From: Bryobacterales bacterium
Lineage (GTDB): Bacteria > Acidobacteriota > Terriglobia > Bryobacterales > UBA6623
DNA length: 45,527 nucleotides
Assembly (NCBI GenBank): GCA_028819255.1
Contig: JAPPMB010000172.1
Coordinates: 1 to 45,527 of the forward strand
Direction of reading: 5' to 3'
Made by a program: the position numbers and the translations under genes. The notes below the pieces were generated by a model. That model had not been told where the DNA came from, ran no database searches, and worked only from the letters and a program-made list of their open reading frames with translations. Positions 45,174 to 45,527 of the stretch are shown one piece after another; within the stretch, counting starts at the first letter, position 1; each line of letters begins with the position of its first letter.

Positions 45174-45527
45174 TCAGGTCTTCCGCCGTCGAACCATGCG
45201 CGCCACCGCGCTAACGACAACCCGCTCCAGGGAGTGCGCGAAGAGTCCGGCGTGCCGCCGCAGGTCTCGACGCCACGGCCGGATTGTGACGCCCCTGTTC
45301 TCGTGGCTTCCGGCCTCGGCCGCCCGCTCCGCCGTCAGGCAGCCGAGGCAGTCGTTGTCGTAGCCTGCGATCGAGATGTTCCGGTCCGGTAGCGCCGCTT
45401 CGATGAGATCAACGCACTCCGCCACGGGCTCCGTGCGAATGCCTCGCCGAAGTGCCAAGCCGCAAAGGAGGCCTAGCCCAAGTTTGTCAGCTGATGGGCG
45501 ATTTCGGCCGAATTTCAGCCTTTTTGA
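45174..45527 (-). CDS. Hypothetical protein, 5' end beyond the window
   Basis: The frame on - is open from the window edge to the stop at 45174, giving at least 117 codons; an internal TTG at 45458 could be a start. The content is not obviously noise: KLGLGLLCGLALRRGIR, PVAECVDLIEAALPDR, SIAGYDNDCLGCLTAERAAE, then a basic tail ending RMVRRRKT. I do not recognise the family. The edge carries the palindrome TTCGGCCGAA near 45506, so a mobile-element end is also possible. Confidence 0.3.
   Translation of the reverse strand, partial: SKRLKFGRNRPSADKLGLGLLCGLALRRGIRTEPVAECVDLIEAALPDRNISIAGYDNDCLGCLTAERAAEAGSHENRGVTIRPWRRDLRRHAGLFAHSLERVVVSAVARMVRRRKT

Noticed and set aside
45490..45527. Possible second copy of the MITE end (GATTTCGGCCGAAT resembles the CATTTCGGCCTGAAT block at 35650)
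   Set aside because: Only about a dozen bases agree and the TGT...GCAC part is missing, so the similarity is too short to claim.
1..45527. CRISPR arrays, rRNA or tRNA genes
   Set aside because: No regularly spaced direct repeats and no RNA-gene signatures were found by eye on either strand.

Overview
The window is a GC-rich bacterial chromosome segment, most likely from an Acidobacteriota member and possibly a host-associated one. The main evidence is gene content. There are four full-length Oar-like TonB-dependent receptors (carboxypeptidase-regulatory-like domain plus plug plus very long barrel) and a broken fifth. There are three CRTAC/UnbV-type FG-GAP repeat proteins, very long TPR proteins, a PQQ dehydrogenase with its own cytochrome c, and Tat- or lipobox-exported glycan enzymes. 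The taxonomic call is inference from gene content; no rRNA or tRNA gene was found.

Layout. 0.4-7.5 kb: two TonB receptors on +; the second has lost recognisable plug sequence. 7.7-13.5 kb: leucyl-tRNA synthetase (leuS) followed by a secreted FG-GAP/UnbV protein on -, then a GNAT acetyltransferase (+) converging on a ThuA-like protein (-). 13.7-17.3 kb: a third TonB receptor, closely related to the second. 17.8-20.8 kb: a small accessory patch with a VapBC-type toxin-antitoxin pair that has a visible promoter and operator, a frameshifted FG-GAP/UnbV pseudogene, and a decaying HigBA-type pair. 20.8-28.0 kb: a Tat-exported FG-GAP/UnbV protein converging on two coupled TPR proteins. 28.5-31.1 kb: a fused nucleotidyltransferase-HEPN protein and an AAA/DUF4143 ATPase, the latter with an inverted-repeat operator and an apparently leaderless promoter. 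31.5-36.5 kb: a wreck zone with a TonB-receptor C-terminal remnant, an intact heparan N-sulfatase-like lipoprotein, and a Gfo/Idh/MocA oxidoreductase cut off by a transposase gene that is itself interrupted by a miniature inverted-repeat element of about 264 bp. 36.7-45.0 kb: a fourth TonB receptor, a Tat-exported GH51 arabinofuranosidase, and a cytochrome c/PQQ dehydrogenase pair overlapping by 4 bp. The last 350 bp hold an unrecognised open frame running off the window.

How the genes may work together (inference): the receptors, sulfatase, GH51 enzyme, ThuA and Gfo/Idh proteins fit uptake and breakdown of sulfated or arabinose-bearing glycans. The PQQ dehydrogenase would oxidise an alcohol or sugar in the periplasm and pass electrons to the co-translated dihaem cytochrome. 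The accessory patches show repeated insertion and decay: three toxin-type modules, five broken genes and a nested insertion.
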